Shown: piece by piece, positions 63,688 to 64,000 of the stretch
Layout: every line of letters starts with the position of its first letter
How positions within the stretch are numbered: the first letter of the stretch is position 1
NCBI GenBank assembly: GCA_028335825.1
Contig: JAIOKI010000001.1
Span: forward strand, 124,001 to 188,000
Direction of reading: 5' to 3'
Origin: Nosema muscidifuracis
Lineage: Eukaryota > Microsporidia > Nosematidae
Length of the DNA: 64,000 nt
Made by a program: the position numbers and the translations under genes
The notes under the pieces: model-generated
The model's database searches: none
What the model was told of the DNA's origin: nothing
Seen by the model: the letters and a program-made list of their open reading frames with translations, nothing else

Positions 63688-64000
63688 ATGCTGATTATCC
63701 AATTTTTGCTAATAAAGTGTTCATTAGAGATCAATAATGAAAAAACAGTAGAGATAATCTTTCAAGATGAGGAGCGTGGTTTTTACAACTTAAGTAATCC
63801 TATATTTGAAAGTGCAGGATTACTTAAATTACTTACAAAAGATGAAACTTGGAAGAAAGATAAAATCGATCTGCAGAATTGTAAGTTCAAAGTATTTAAT
63901 TTTATCTATAATTCTTTTTTAGATAATACAAATGATATACTTAACTTGGATGAATTTCTTGATATTTTATATGTTATTGATTTTTTATCATTTGATAAAG
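63688..64000 (+). CDS. 5' part of a gene cut by the window end, unknown (possibly BTB/Skp1-like)
   Basis: 104 codons remain open to the last base. CCCC (63679-63682) is 5 nt before the ATG. The protein starts MLIIQFLLIKCSLEINN, a short hydrophobic N-terminus, followed by NLSNPIFESAGLLKLL, VFNFIYNSFLDN and LDEFLDILYVIDFLSF. The F-N-F-I/L-x-x-S/Y and LxEFLxILxxxDFL pattern recalls the helix arrangement of BTB/Skp1-like domains found at the start of secreted microsporidian multigene proteins; this is a weak impression. Confidence 0.65.
   Translation, partial: MLIIQFLLIKCSLEINNEKTVEIIFQDEERGFYNLSNPIFESAGLLKLLTKDETWKKDKIDLQNCKFKVFNFIYNSFLDNTNDILNLDEFLDILYVIDFLSFDK

Overview
The window is nuclear DNA of a very AT-rich microsporidian. 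I cannot name the genus. The evidence is: short compact eukaryotic genes (eIF2 gamma, TFIIH Tfb2, CPSF2/Cft2, LSm, GRASP, TXNDC9-type phosducin-like protein, uridine kinase); two tRNA genes; no convincing introns; and, upstream of nearly every coding start, a CCC run (less often GGG) within about 0-15 nt of the ATG, the hallmark microsporidian start-proximal signal. The spacers are long, AT-rich and gene-poor, and carry minisatellites and decayed non-LTR (LINE) retrotransposons, as in the larger microsporidian genomes.

Region 1-17.7 kb is an accessory, rearranged block. It holds six copies (one cut by the window edge) of a Cys-rich, C-terminally membrane-anchored protein family that I do not recognise. 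Two large inverted duplications link them (1-755 with 16135-16890, and about 2670-4925 with 13735-16020). Three of the five complete members carry a single in-frame stop; two of these share the same stop inside a near-identical tract, which points to gene conversion. A decayed LINE (about 4950-8200) and LINE 3' tails lie between the copies. Four of the members lack the CCC signal and instead share an (A/T)ATAAAAG-type box 20-29 nt before the ATG.

Region 18.5-29.7 kb holds a small secreted protein, a giant GRASP (two PDZ domains plus a low-complexity tail of about 1,400 residues), an unknown 308-aa protein, and a frameshifted member of a two-gene paralog pair. Region 29.8-34.7 kb is gene-free and contains a second decayed LINE on the minus strand. 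The intact paralog starts at 34.8 kb.

Region 36.5-48 kb is denser core genome: an unknown, LSm2-like, CPSF2/Cft2, two small membrane or secreted proteins, a possible TMEM230-like membrane protein, TXNDC9/Plp1, a domain-deleted thioredoxin-reductase-like protein 23 bp downstream of it, Tfb2 and uridine kinase. Region 48-64 kb holds two LINE tail relics, a secreted protein, a divergent homeodomain protein, tRNA-Cys(GCA), eIF2 gamma, a secreted EEP-fold pseudo-nuclease, a coiled-coil protein, an Arf-like pseudo-GTPase with an acylation motif, tRNA-Pro(TGG), a single-pass and a multi-pass membrane protein, and the start of a further gene cut by the window end.

Functionally the recognisable genes cover translation initiation, transcription and repair, mRNA 3' processing, RNA metabolism, protein folding, nucleotide salvage and Golgi organisation. 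A theme is degenerate homologs that keep a fold while losing catalytic residues (thioredoxin reductase, Arf, EEP nuclease).
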